NCBI GenBank assembly: GCA_934317205.1
Contig: CAKREL010000047.1
Coordinates: 1 to 18,524, forward strand
Source of the DNA: an uncultured Eubacterium sp.
Lineage (GTDB): Bacteria > Bacillota > Clostridia > Lachnospirales > Lachnospiraceae
Length of the DNA stretch: 18,524 bases
Reading direction: 5' to 3'
Below, piece by piece: positions 5,935 through 13,897 of this stretch. Under the pieces are notes generated by a model. The model was not told the DNA's origin. It saw only the letters and a list, made by a program, of their open reading frames with translations, and searched no databases. Each line of letters starts with the position of its first letter. Position 1 is the stretch's first letter. The position numbers and the translations under genes are program-made.

Positions 5935-8436
5935 TTACGCCAGCCCCATGAGTCGCTGCACCAGTCTCACTGCATCTGCCGCATCTTTGGAGTAGCCATC
6001 GGCACCTATCTCATCGGCATAACTCTGTGTAATAACTGCGCCACCGATGATTACTTTCGCATCAACCTGTTTTTCTCTGACAAGTTCCACCACGTCTTTC
6101 ATGCGCATCATCGTCGTTGTCATCAGTGCTGACAAGGCAATGATATCCGCCTTTTCATCAATTGCTGTCTGTACGATTACTTCTTTTGCCACATCTTTTC
6201 CCAGATCTATTACACGAAAACCATAGTTTTTCAACATCAGTGCAACCAGATTTTTTCCGATATCATGAATATCGCCTTCCACTGTTGCAATAACAATCGT
6301 CACCTTCGGGCCGGTCTCATCCCCGGAAGATAACATTGGTTCCAGATACTCGATGGCTTTTTTCATCGTCTCTGCACTGGCAATCAGTTGTGGCAGAAAG
6401 TATTTCTGCTGTTCAAAAAGATCTCCTACTTCATTGATTGCCGGGATTAATTCCTCACTGACAATCACTCCCGGTTCCATACCGGCAGCAAGACCTGCTT
6501 TAACTTCATCCAGAATGATCTTCATGGAACCATTTAACACGGCTTTATAGATTGTGCTGTGCACAGCAGATACTTCATCTGAACCCATATTTTTTACAAC
6601 TGTGTTTTTTTCTGCCGGATCTGTTATTTTTTTATTATCATTAGATCCCTGTGAAGATACTTTCACATTTTTTTCAGATTCAAGTTTTTTTTTCGCCTCA
6701 AACGCTGCCATGCGATTGATATAATTCAAATCTGCCCCGGTTTTATTCAACAGTAAGTCACTGGCTGCTGCCAGATTCATCATAATATCACTGGACGGAT
6801 TTGCAATTGCCATTGTCAATCCATTCTGCAATGCCATTGTCACAAATGCAGCATTGACATATCCGCGATTTGGCAATCCAAAGGAAATATTAGATAATCC
6901 GCCGACAGTTGCCAGTCCCAGTTCATCTTTGCAATAGCGAATGGTTGCCAATGTATCCAGAGCTGCATTTTTGTTGGCTCCTACGGTTGCCACCAGTCCG
7001 TCTACCACGATATCTTCTTTGCACATGCCAAGTTCTAATGCACGGTCAAGAACCTTATGAATAATTTCCTTCTTTTCATTGATATCCTTTGGCAGTCCTG
7101 CATCAGACAGTGGCAACAAAATAAACATTGCTCCATATTTTTTTGCAATCGGAAGCAGTTTTTCAAATTTTTCTTTCTCCAGCGAAATGGAATTGATCAG
7201 GGCACGCCCCGGATAATGACGCAGAGCAGCTTCAATGATGTCCACATGACTGGAATCAATGCACAGCGGAAGTGTTGTAGTCATAGTGACTTCTTCAATC
7301 GCTTCCAGCATCATCGCTTTCTCATCAATCCCATTCATTCCCATATTAATATCGAGAATATGTGCACCCATCTTCTCCTGCTCTTCTGCCATATCACAGA
7401 CAACATCCATGCTGCCCTGGCGAAGAGATTCCTGCAGTGCTTTCTTTCCTGTCGGATTGATACGCTCACCAATGACAAGAAACTGTCCATTGAGTTCAAT
7501 TTCCTGTAATGCACGTTCGGAAGCAAGTACACGTTTGTGTTCTTTCATCACTGAACCCGGTACGATATCTTTCGTTGCTTCTACCAGATGTGCAATATGC
7601 TCAGGCGTAGTTCCGCAGCATCCGCCAAGTACAGAAGCACCGGCTTCCATCAACAACGGTCCAAAGGATGCAAATTCTTCCGGTCCCATATCGTAAACAG
7701 TCTCGCCATCTACCATCTGCGGCAGTCCTGCATTCGGTTTTGCCAGAATCGGAACATTTGCATATTTTTTCATCTGACGAACCATTTCTGCCATTTTATC
7801 TGGTCCGGTGGAACAATTGATACCGATGACATCTGCACCAAGACTCTGTAAAACGACCATACAGCTTTCCGGTGTATTTCCGTATAATGTTTTTCCTTTT
7901 TCATCAAAAGTCATGGATACCATGATCGGCAGATCACATGTCTCTTTGATTGCTAAAACTGCCGCTCTTGTCTCTGCAAGGCTCATCATTGTTTCTATTA
8001 CAAAAAGGTCTACGCCTGCTTCATAGAGAATATTCGCCTGTTCTTTGTAAATATCAATAAGTTCTTCCAGTTCCAGATTACCCATCGGCTTCAGACTCTG
8101 ACCGGTCATGGTCATATCCCCACAAACCAGCCCTTTGTCTCCAGCAGCTTCTTTACACAACTGAACAAGTTTTGTATTAATCTCTATGATTTTATCAGCC
8201 AGACCATATTCTTCCAGTTTGATTCTATTTCCTGAAAAAGTCGGTGCATACAAAATCTGGGTACCTGCCGCGATATACTGCTTCTGCAGATCTAAGATCA
8301 CATCCGGGTGATCCAGTATCCACTGCTCCGGACATACACCTGTCGGCATACCTGCTTTCTGCAGATTGCTTCCAGTCGCGCCATCCAGATATACAGGACC
8401 TTTTTCCAACAATTTATAAAGTTCTTCTTTTGTCAT
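5935..8436 (-). CDS. metH: Cobalamin-dependent methionine synthase without activation domain
   Basis: Transfers the methyl group of 5-methyltetrahydrofolate through cobalamin to homocysteine, making methionine in the cytosol. Residues 1-290 are the homocysteine domain with zinc ligands C208 (GINCSTGP) and C273/C274 (GGCCGTTPEH). Residues about 318-575 are the pterin-binding domain (GERINPTG, DINMG). After a polar linker at about 585-620 come the cobalamin cap and Rossmann domains, with DIHDIG at 722-727, where H724 is the lower cobalt ligand. At 833 residues it lacks the C-terminal AdoMet-binding reactivation domain of the roughly 1200-residue enterobacterial enzyme, as in many clostridia. 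It starts 10 bp after the stop of the upstream gene and has an AGGAGA site. Confidence 0.95.
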   Translation of the reverse strand: MTKEELYKLLEKGPVYLDGATGSNLQKAGMPTGVCPEQWILDHPDVILDLQKQYIAAGTQILYAPTFSGNRIKLEEYGLADKIIEINTKLVQLCKEAAGDKGLVCGDMTMTGQSLKPMGNLELEELIDIYKEQANILYEAGVDLFVIETMMSLAETRAAVLAIKETCDLPIMVSMTFDEKGKTLYGNTPESCMVVLQSLGADVIGINCSTGPDKMAEMVRQMKKYANVPILAKPNAGLPQMVDGETVYDMGPEEFASFGPLLMEAGASVLGGCCGTTPEHIAHLVEATKDIVPGSVMKEHKRVLASERALQEIELNGQFLVIGERINPTGKKALQESLRQGSMDVVCDMAEEQEKMGAHILDINMGMNGIDEKAMMLEAIEEVTMTTTLPLCIDSSHVDIIEAALRHYPGRALINSISLEKEKFEKLLPIAKKYGAMFILLPLSDAGLPKDINEKKEIIHKVLDRALELGMCKEDIVVDGLVATVGANKNAALDTLATIRYCKDELGLATVGGLSNISFGLPNRGYVNAAFVTMALQNGLTMAIANPSSDIMMNLAAASDLLLNKTGADLNYINRMAAFEAKKKLESEKNVKVSSQGSNDNKKITDPAEKNTVVKNMGSDEVSAVHSTIYKAVLNGSMKIILDEVKAGLAAGMEPGVIVSEELIPAINEVGDLFEQQKYFLPQLIASAETMKKAIEYLEPMLSSGDETGPKVTIVIATVEGDIHDIGKNLVALMLKNYGFRVIDLGKDVAKEVIVQTAIDEKADIIALSALMTTTMMRMKDVVELVREKQVDAKVIIGGAVITQSYADEIGADGYSKDAADAVRLVQRLMGLA

Positions 8437-8446
8437 CTCAACTCTC

Positions 8447-10264
8447 CTATTGTTCTTTCTGCGTATCGATAATGCGGCAGATCAAAGATACCCTGTTAAA
8501 CGGTGTCATAAAATAAAATCCATCAGCTACATTTTCCAGTTTTTTCATAACAGACAGGGAAATTCGAACTGCAACGTCCTCCGCTTCTGTGCGGCTCATA
8601 TCCGGTCGATACTGTGCCACGATCTCATCCGGCACAAAAATGCCCGGCATCTCGTTCTTTATAAACATTGCATTACGGTAGCTGACTAACGGCATAATAC
8701 CACATAAGATCTTTGTGTTCAACTCGCGCTTCATTCTGGCCAGCTTCTCTATTTCCTCATCAGAATAAATTGGCTGTGTCATAAACCAGGAAACCCCAGC
8801 ATCGATTTTCTTCTGCATACGTTCGATCACTTTGTCAGTATTGGCCTGATTTTGATTTAAGGCGCCACCATAAGAAAAAGCATCCTGCAGGAAGATATCC
8901 TGATTCAGTTCCTTTACATAATCCATAAAACGAATAGAATTAAAGTCAAAGACACTCTTGGTATTATCACGCTCTCCTGATGGCACTGGATCGCCGGTAA
9001 CAATCATTATATTGCGAATTCCATTGATATGGGCTCCCAGCAATGTGGAATGCATGCTGATACGGTTTCTGTCACGGCAAGCGATATGCGGCATTACAGG
9101 GATATCTACCATAGAATTAACCTTGGCTGCCAGGAGCACAGAATCTGCCCGGGCTCTCGCCAATGGAGAATCTGCGATAGTAATAATGTCCACACCGCTC
9201 TTTTTCAACTGGAACGCTCCCTCCATCAATTTCTGTGCATTCTGATCAAATGGTGGATCAAGCTCCACTGCAATTACTTTTTCTCCCCTCTGCAACTTTG
9301 CCATAAAAGGATTATTACGGGTTTGAGACACTGCATTCTCATCACCTTTTTCCGCAGCTGTAAATTTGTCCTGCGGTGCTTTTCCCGCCAGTTTTTCGCA
9401 CAATGCATGAATATGCTTCGGCGTAGTTCCACAACATCCTCCCATGATATTTACACCAAGGTCTGCGATCTGTTCCATTTTTTCTGCAAAATAGTTCACA
9501 CCATCTGCGTGTCCTGCCTGTCCGCGGACAATCTGCTGATAGCCACTATTTGGCAAAACCTGAACATACTTCTCCGGAGCCAGGCTCTGTGCTTTGATCA
9601 GTTTATACATATGTGCCGCGCCTAAGAGACAATTACAGCCGTAACTGTCAATTTCCGGTGTCTGTGCTGCCTCAGCAAACAGACGACTGATACTGATTCC
9701 CTTCGTTGTATAACCATTGCGGTTTACTGCAAAAGAAACCATTACGAACGCTTCCGGACATTTTCCCTTGATATATTGTGCTGCTTTTATAACTGCTTTA
9801 ATATCAGAAAATGTCTCAAAATTAAAAATTTGTGCTCCGCATTCCAGAAAACAATCTACCAGAAAGCGGTATTCCTCTGTCTCATCAAATTCGTCTTCAA
9901 AAAACAGAGCTTCGGACACCGGACCGATATCTGCTGCCACAAATATTTCCTCCGAATGCTTCTGCGCAGCTTCCCATGCAATTTTCCATCCGGTCTGAAT
10001 TATTTTTTTCACATAAGCATCCTGCTCCTGACGAACATGCAGTCCTCTGCTCAGTGCCAAAGCATGATTTGCCGCAAATGTATTCGTACGGATCAGTCTG
10101 GCACTCTGTTCCAGATATTCCTCATGAATTCGGCTGATCAGTTCGGGTTCCAGCAAATTTGCTTCCTCAGCAATCCGCTTATTTTCTGTCTTTTTTCTGT
10201 CATAGTAGGTACCCATGGCACCGTCTGTAATCAAAATATGCTCTTTTAAATACTCTCTAATCAT
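8447..10264 (-). CDS. Bifunctional homocysteine S-methyltransferase / 5,10-methylenetetrahydrofolate reductase
   Basis: A two-domain protein of 605 residues (YitJ type). Residues 1-290 form a homocysteine S-methyltransferase barrel with GGCCGTTPKH (C277/C278) and C212. From about residue 320 to the end it is a MetF-like flavin reductase, with VELDPPFD, PHIACRDRN, IVTGDP, a QPIYS segment and GIMPLVSYRNA. The reductase makes 5-methyltetrahydrofolate, the substrate of the adjacent metH. I chose the ATG at 10262-10264 because GGGAG lies 8-9 nt upstream and MIREYLKEHILITDGAMGT matches the family start; the frame is open 31 codons further but without conserved sequence. The first catalytic motif reads GCNCLLGAAHM rather than the usual GxNCxxGP. 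It follows the ABC permease by 70 bp with no terminator seen. Confidence 0.93.
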   Translation of the reverse strand: MIREYLKEHILITDGAMGTYYDRKKTENKRIAEEANLLEPELISRIHEEYLEQSARLIRTNTFAANHALALSRGLHVRQEQDAYVKKIIQTGWKIAWEAAQKHSEEIFVAADIGPVSEALFFEDEFDETEEYRFLVDCFLECGAQIFNFETFSDIKAVIKAAQYIKGKCPEAFVMVSFAVNRNGYTTKGISISRLFAEAAQTPEIDSYGCNCLLGAAHMYKLIKAQSLAPEKYVQVLPNSGYQQIVRGQAGHADGVNYFAEKMEQIADLGVNIMGGCCGTTPKHIHALCEKLAGKAPQDKFTAAEKGDENAVSQTRNNPFMAKLQRGEKVIAVELDPPFDQNAQKLMEGAFQLKKSGVDIITIADSPLARARADSVLLAAKVNSMVDIPVMPHIACRDRNRISMHSTLLGAHINGIRNIMIVTGDPVPSGERDNTKSVFDFNSIRFMDYVKELNQDIFLQDAFSYGGALNQNQANTDKVIERMQKKIDAGVSWFMTQPIYSDEEIEKLARMKRELNTKILCGIMPLVSYRNAMFIKNEMPGIFVPDEIVAQYRPDMSRTEAEDVAVRISLSVMKKLENVADGFYFMTPFNRVSLICRIIDTQKEQ

Positions 10265-10334
10265 CACTTTTCTCCCAGTCAACAATGTCTGCGCCTCGCA
10301 CGATTGCAAAGAGCAGGTACAAAGAAAGATTTTT

Positions 10335-10991
10335 TTATTCCTTCCTCTGGCCTGCATTGCTATAAATTTTCTTTTTGATTTTCTTTTCTATCAATTTTAA
10401 AATACTATTTACTCCGAGTACCATCGCTACTGACAACACGGTTCCCCAGACAATTTTCACCACATTCTGGGTGCGCATGCCTTCAAACAAAATGGTGCCC
10501 AGACCTCCGGCTCCGACGGTAGATGCAATGGTTGCAATTCCAATGGTAGAAATGATCGCGATATGAATTCCCGCAATCATTGTATCCAGAGCCAGCGGCA
10601 GACGGATTTTCCGAAAAACCTGCGCCCTGGTCATTCCCATTCCGGTAGCTGCCTCAAGTACTCCGGGGGCAATTGCCGTAAATCCATCGGTAAAACTCTG
10701 TATCAGAATAAATTGATTGTAGATCACAAGCACCAGAACGGCTGTCTGCATGCCTAATCCTGTTACCGGAAGCAACAGGGCAAACAATGCCAGACTCGGT
10801 ATCGCATAAATCATACTGGAAATCCGCATGATCCATGTCGTGATCTGCTTATGATCCATCACCAGCATTGATATCACAAAAGCCAGGGCTATTGAGATCA
10901 AAAGCGTGAGACCTACGATTGCAAAATGCTCCAAAACGGCCTGTATTAACTTGTCATAATGTCTCGTCGTATACGATATAAAACGTGTCAT
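10335..10991 (-). CDS. ABC transporter permease, OpuC/Osm-type betaine-choline family
   Basis: An integral membrane protein of 218 residues of the BPD_transp_1 family, with about five to six hydrophobic helices. The cytoplasmic coupling loop EAATGMGMTRAQVFRKIRLP (around 125-145) and the following GIHIAIISTIGIATIASTVGAGGLG segment are typical of OpuCB/OpuCD-like permeases. The ATG overlaps the ATPase stop as ATGA, so translation is coupled. With the other permease it would form the membrane channel of a quaternary-amine importer. The exact substrate is not determined by sequence. Confidence 0.9.
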   Translation of the reverse strand: MTRFISYTTRHYDKLIQAVLEHFAIVGLTLLISIALAFVISMLVMDHKQITTWIMRISSMIYAIPSLALFALLLPVTGLGMQTAVLVLVIYNQFILIQSFTDGFTAIAPGVLEAATGMGMTRAQVFRKIRLPLALDTMIAGIHIAIISTIGIATIASTVGAGGLGTILFEGMRTQNVVKIVWGTVLSVAMVLGVNSILKLIEKKIKKKIYSNAGQRKE

Positions 10992-11746
10992 CTGAAAAAG
11001 TTTAATCCTTCCTGTACTGACTGCAATAATGAAGCCACATATGCATTAGCCGGATGTTCCAAAATTTCCTGTGCTGTATCAAACTGCTGGATTTTCCCCT
11101 GATTCATGATCATGATCCTTGTTCCAAGTTTCAGTGCTTCTGTCACATCATGAGTAACAAACATGCAGGTCAGACCTGCATGCTTATGTATCTTCAATAA
11201 CTCATCCTGCAACTTCGTCCGGTTGATGGCATCTATAGCTCCAAATGGCTCATCCAACAACATAAGGGATGGTTTCGCCGCCAGTGCCCTCGCCAATCCT
11301 ACACGCTGCTGCTGTCCGCCGGAAAGCTGGGAAGGATAACGGTTTCGATACTGCGTTGGTTCCAGATTCACAAGTTTCAAAAGTTCGGTAACACGGTCAT
11401 GTATCTGTGCAGGCTCCCATCCAAGTATTTCCGGAACTACTGCAATATTCTTTTCTACTGTCATATGTGGAAACAATCCTACCTGTTGGATTACGTATCC
11501 GATTTTTCTGCGTAATTGTACCGGATCTGTCTCAAGGATATTTTTGCCAAATACATAGATTTCTCCGGAAGTCGGATCATATAAACGATTCACCATCTTC
11601 ATCAATGTAGTTTTTCCGCAACCGGAAGTTCCCAGAATTGTAATCATTTCTTTTTCCTGAATCTGAAAAGTGACATGATCTACTGCATTTTCCGCTGCAC
11701 CTGGGAAACGTTTTACCACATCACGAAATTCTACTGCAATACCCAT
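10988..11746 (-). CDS. ABC transporter ATP-binding protein, OpuCA-like without CBS domains
   Basis: The ATPase subunit, 252 residues. It has Walker A GTSGCGKT (39-46), the Q-loop VIQQVGLFP, the signature LSGGQQQR, Walker B LMLLDEP and the switch histidine in FVTHD. The sequence places it with the OpuCA/ProV/OsmV group. It ends soon after the nucleotide-binding domain (QEGLNFFR) and lacks the tandem CBS modules that many osmoprotectant ATPases carry as ionic-strength sensors, so it may not be gated by osmotic stress. The ATG is preceded by AGGAAGG. It lies between the binding protein and the second permease. Confidence 0.92.
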   Translation of the reverse strand: MGIAVEFRDVVKRFPGAAENAVDHVTFQIQEKEMITILGTSGCGKTTLMKMVNRLYDPTSGEIYVFGKNILETDPVQLRRKIGYVIQQVGLFPHMTVEKNIAVVPEILGWEPAQIHDRVTELLKLVNLEPTQYRNRYPSQLSGGQQQRVGLARALAAKPSLMLLDEPFGAIDAINRTKLQDELLKIHKHAGLTCMFVTHDVTEALKLGTRIMIMNQGKIQQFDTAQEILEHPANAYVASLLQSVQEGLNFFR

Positions 11747-11785
11747 CCTCTATTCCTTCCTGTAAATCTCCAAATAATTCTGTTC

Positions 11786-11806
11786 AAGAATGCTCTCGGC
11801 ATTCTT
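11786..11806. promoter_or_regulatory. Intra-operon hairpin between binding protein and ATPase
   Basis: AAGAATGC / GCATTCTT form a perfect 8-bp stem around a 5-nt loop in the 97-bp gap after the binding-protein gene. No long T run follows. It may protect the 3' end of the upstream message, which would help keep the binding protein in excess over the ATPase, as is common in such operons. This is inferred. Confidence 0.45.
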
Positions 11807-11843
11807 CTGTGCATCTCTGCAATTCTACACTTAACTTATCAGT

Positions 11844-12779
11844 TTATTTCAATGTTTCATAAAAATCAGCGGCAACATCTTCATACTCTTCTTTATCGAT
11901 ATCTACCTGCGCATTTAATTTCGTCATTGTCTCTGTATCGATGGCTGTACTGATCTTGTTGATGATTTCTGCCACATCTGGATGTGCATCGATTATTTCC
12001 TGGCGAACAACCGGGATAATATTGTACGGCGGCCAGAAATGTTTATCGTCTTCCAGGAGGATAAACTCATCGCTGCTCAGCTGAGCATCTGTTGTATAAG
12101 CTGGGACACAGTCTACCTCATCATTTGCCATTGCCTGATATTTCAGAGAATTGTCAAACGTATTTTTTGATTTAAAAGAAAAAGTTCCATATGTCTGCTC
12201 CAATCCCGGGAGTCCATCCTCACGTTCAAATGTATCAGATGTTCCACCAAAACGAATTTTTTCGGCATTGGCCTGCAAATCTGAAATCGTTTTAATACCA
12301 TATTTTTCAGCCACATCTGCGCGCATCGTCAAACCATTTCCATCATTTGCCTCACACATATCCAAAACATCCAGATTGAACTTCTCAGCATACAATTTCT
12401 TTACTGTATCATAAGTCACCTGCGGATCCGTCTCCATCGGCTGCTCCAGAATCGTCATTAATGCCGTTCCTGTATATTCCGGATAGATATCGATCTGACC
12501 ATCACATACAGCCTGATGGATCAGGTTGTCAGATACCTCAAATTCACGATCCACTGTATATCCTGCATCTTCCAGAGCCAGGGCATATAATTCACCTAAA
12601 ATCTTGCTCTCACTAAAGCTTTTTGCTCCAATTTTGATGGTTGTGTCAGCACTTGTGCTACTGTTTTTCTCAACTGCTGCGCTGCCATCTGCTTTCTGAT
12701 CTGTTGCTCCATTACCTCCGCATCCTGCAAGCGCTGCGATAGATACCGCGGCAAGAAACATTGTCAATAATTTCTTCAT
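11844..12779 (-). CDS. Substrate-binding lipoprotein, OpuAC/OsmX family (betaine/choline type)
   Basis: A lipoprotein of 311 residues, anchored outside the membrane, that delivers ligand to the permeases. The N-terminus (MKKLLTMFLAAVSIAALAGCG) is a lipoprotein signal with lipobox LAGC, followed by a Ser/Thr/Asp-rich linker. The mature part has the family landmarks KIGAKSFSESKILGELYA, DIYPEYTGTAL and DKHFWPPYNIIPVVR. Such proteins bind glycine betaine, choline, carnitine or similar compounds in an aromatic cage; which one applies here cannot be told. A GTG at 12780-12782 directly precedes the ATG. I prefer the ATG because AGGAGG is 8 nt away from it and only 5 nt from the GTG. Confidence 0.92.
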   Translation of the reverse strand: MKKLLTMFLAAVSIAALAGCGGNGATDQKADGSAAVEKNSSTSADTTIKIGAKSFSESKILGELYALALEDAGYTVDREFEVSDNLIHQAVCDGQIDIYPEYTGTALMTILEQPMETDPQVTYDTVKKLYAEKFNLDVLDMCEANDGNGLTMRADVAEKYGIKTISDLQANAEKIRFGGTSDTFEREDGLPGLEQTYGTFSFKSKNTFDNSLKYQAMANDEVDCVPAYTTDAQLSSDEFILLEDDKHFWPPYNIIPVVRQEIIDAHPDVAEIINKISTAIDTETMTKLNAQVDIDKEEYEDVAADFYETLK

Positions 12780-12821
12780 CACTTTTTCCTCCTGTACTTC
12801 TCTTCCATTATTTTATTTCAG

Positions 12822-12890
12822 GTTACGCTGACCAGAATCACGCACCAACTCTCACATCTGATATGTCATAAACTGCATGTTACGCTGACC
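12822..12890. repeat. Short direct repeat at the permease stop codon
   Basis: GTTACGCTGACC occurs at 12822-12833 and again at 12879-12890, 57 bp apart. The second copy encodes the last residues and stop of the permease gene, so the first looks like a displaced copy of the gene end, perhaps from a small duplication. Confidence 0.6.
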
Positions 12891-13509
12891 GGCTCATTTT
12901 TTTCTCAATTGCGGTAAGCCCCATGCTGCAAAGCATTGTAATCGCTGCTGCGGTTCCGCCACCAATTACCAGATATTCTGTTTTCAGCAGATTGATGCCG
13001 TTAAAAATCAATATTCCAAGACCACCCGCTCCGATGTAAGCTGCAAGCGTCGCACTTGCAATGACTTCAGACATCGCCATACGGATGCCACTGATAATAC
13101 CAGGCATCGCCAACGGAACTTCCACCTGGCGGAACTTTCTTCTTTTATCCATTCCCATGGCATCTGCCACTTCCAGCATAAAATCCGGCACCTGTGAAAA
13201 TGCCATCGTCGTTTGTATCAGTATTGGTGGAATTGCAAGAATCACTAGGGCTGTCACTGCAGGTTTCACGCCAACTCCCATAATCGGGATTAGAATAACA
13301 AGCACTGCAAGACTTGGTATAATGCGCAAAGCACTGAACCCGGTTGTCAGTATTTTCTTCACTTTTGGCAGGCGCAGACACATAATTCCACATGGAATAC
13401 CAATGACCGCAGCAATGCCAACCGCCAGAAGACTCAAGTACAAATGCTGCCAGATCATATGCACATATTCTTGTCCATGCGTCTGAAAATAATCTACATA
13501 CGCCTGCAT
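12880..13509 (-). CDS. ABC transporter permease, OpuC/Osm-type betaine-choline family
   Basis: The first gene of the operon, 209 residues with five to six hydrophobic helices (BPD_transp_1 family). Typical segments are the opening YFQTHGQEYVHMIWQHLYLSL, the coupling loop EVADAMGMDKRRKFRQVEVP and SATLAAYIGAGGLGILIFNGI. It pairs with the permease at 10335-10991; OpuC-type systems usually have two such subunits flanking the ATPase and binding protein, as here. The ATG follows GGAGG with 7-8 nt spacing, and a clear promoter lies upstream. Confidence 0.9.
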   Translation of the reverse strand: MQAYVDYFQTHGQEYVHMIWQHLYLSLLAVGIAAVIGIPCGIMCLRLPKVKKILTTGFSALRIIPSLAVLVILIPIMGVGVKPAVTALVILAIPPILIQTTMAFSQVPDFMLEVADAMGMDKRRKFRQVEVPLAMPGIISGIRMAMSEVIASATLAAYIGAGGLGILIFNGINLLKTEYLVIGGGTAAAITMLCSMGLTAIEKKMSRSA

Positions 13510-13564
13510 GCCAATTCCTCCGTTTCATCATAAATAAGTTAATACTATCACACTAATCTTTCCT

Positions 13565-13593
13565 ATATTAACAAAAAATCAAATATCATGCAA
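13565..13593 (-). promoter_or_regulatory. Predicted promoter of the ABC/methionine operon
   Basis: On the minus strand TTGCAT (13588-13593), a 17-nt spacer and TAATAT (13565-13570). The leader to the first permease would be about 50 nt, too short for a typical S-box riboswitch. Confidence 0.6.
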
Positions 13594-13832
13594 GATAGTA
13601 TTGACAAACCATTTTCACGTGCGTTCGACTTGAATGTCAGAACTCTGTTAACTGAAACTTATCATACACTATTTTAGAGTAAATTACTAGGTTTTTTGTA
13701 ACTTTGATGGTTACAACAACTTTTCGTATTTTTCAGATTAAAACTTGTCACATTTGCATAAATGTATTGTCTGATTATCGCACGCTCCGCAAACTCCCCC
13801 CTGTGCTCTATTACAGGAATCATCTGGGAATA

Positions 13833-13872
13833 TACAAAAAGAAAGCAGCAACCAAACAAATAGTTGCTGCTC
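13833..13872 (-). terminator. Terminator of the SCIFF-secDF operon
   Basis: GCAGCAAC (13845-13852) / GTTGCTGC (13863-13870) form a perfect 8-bp stem around a 10-nt loop. On the minus strand it is followed by TTTCTTTTT, about 25 bp after the secDF stop. Confidence 0.85.
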
Positions 13873-13897
13873 TCTGCCTTATATCAGACATTTTTTA

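Larger units (their letters stand above)
13510..13897. other. Intergenic region of 388 bp upstream of the transport/methionine operon
   Basis: It contains the operon promoter at its left end and the secDF terminator at its right end. A 7-bp inverted repeat TTGTAAC / GTTACAA lies at 13697-13717. I looked for S-box (SAM-I), T-box and other riboswitch signatures on the minus strand and recognised none. No coding sequence is supported. Confidence 0.5.

Noticed and set aside
10265..10357. A 31-residue N-terminal extension of the bifunctional methyltransferase/reductase
   Set aside because: The extra residues look non-conserved and the internal ATG has the better ribosome binding site and the family-like start.
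13510..13700. A SAM (S-box) or T-box riboswitch before the transport/methionine operon
   Set aside because: None of the conserved riboswitch core sequences was seen, and the predicted leader is only about 50 nt.
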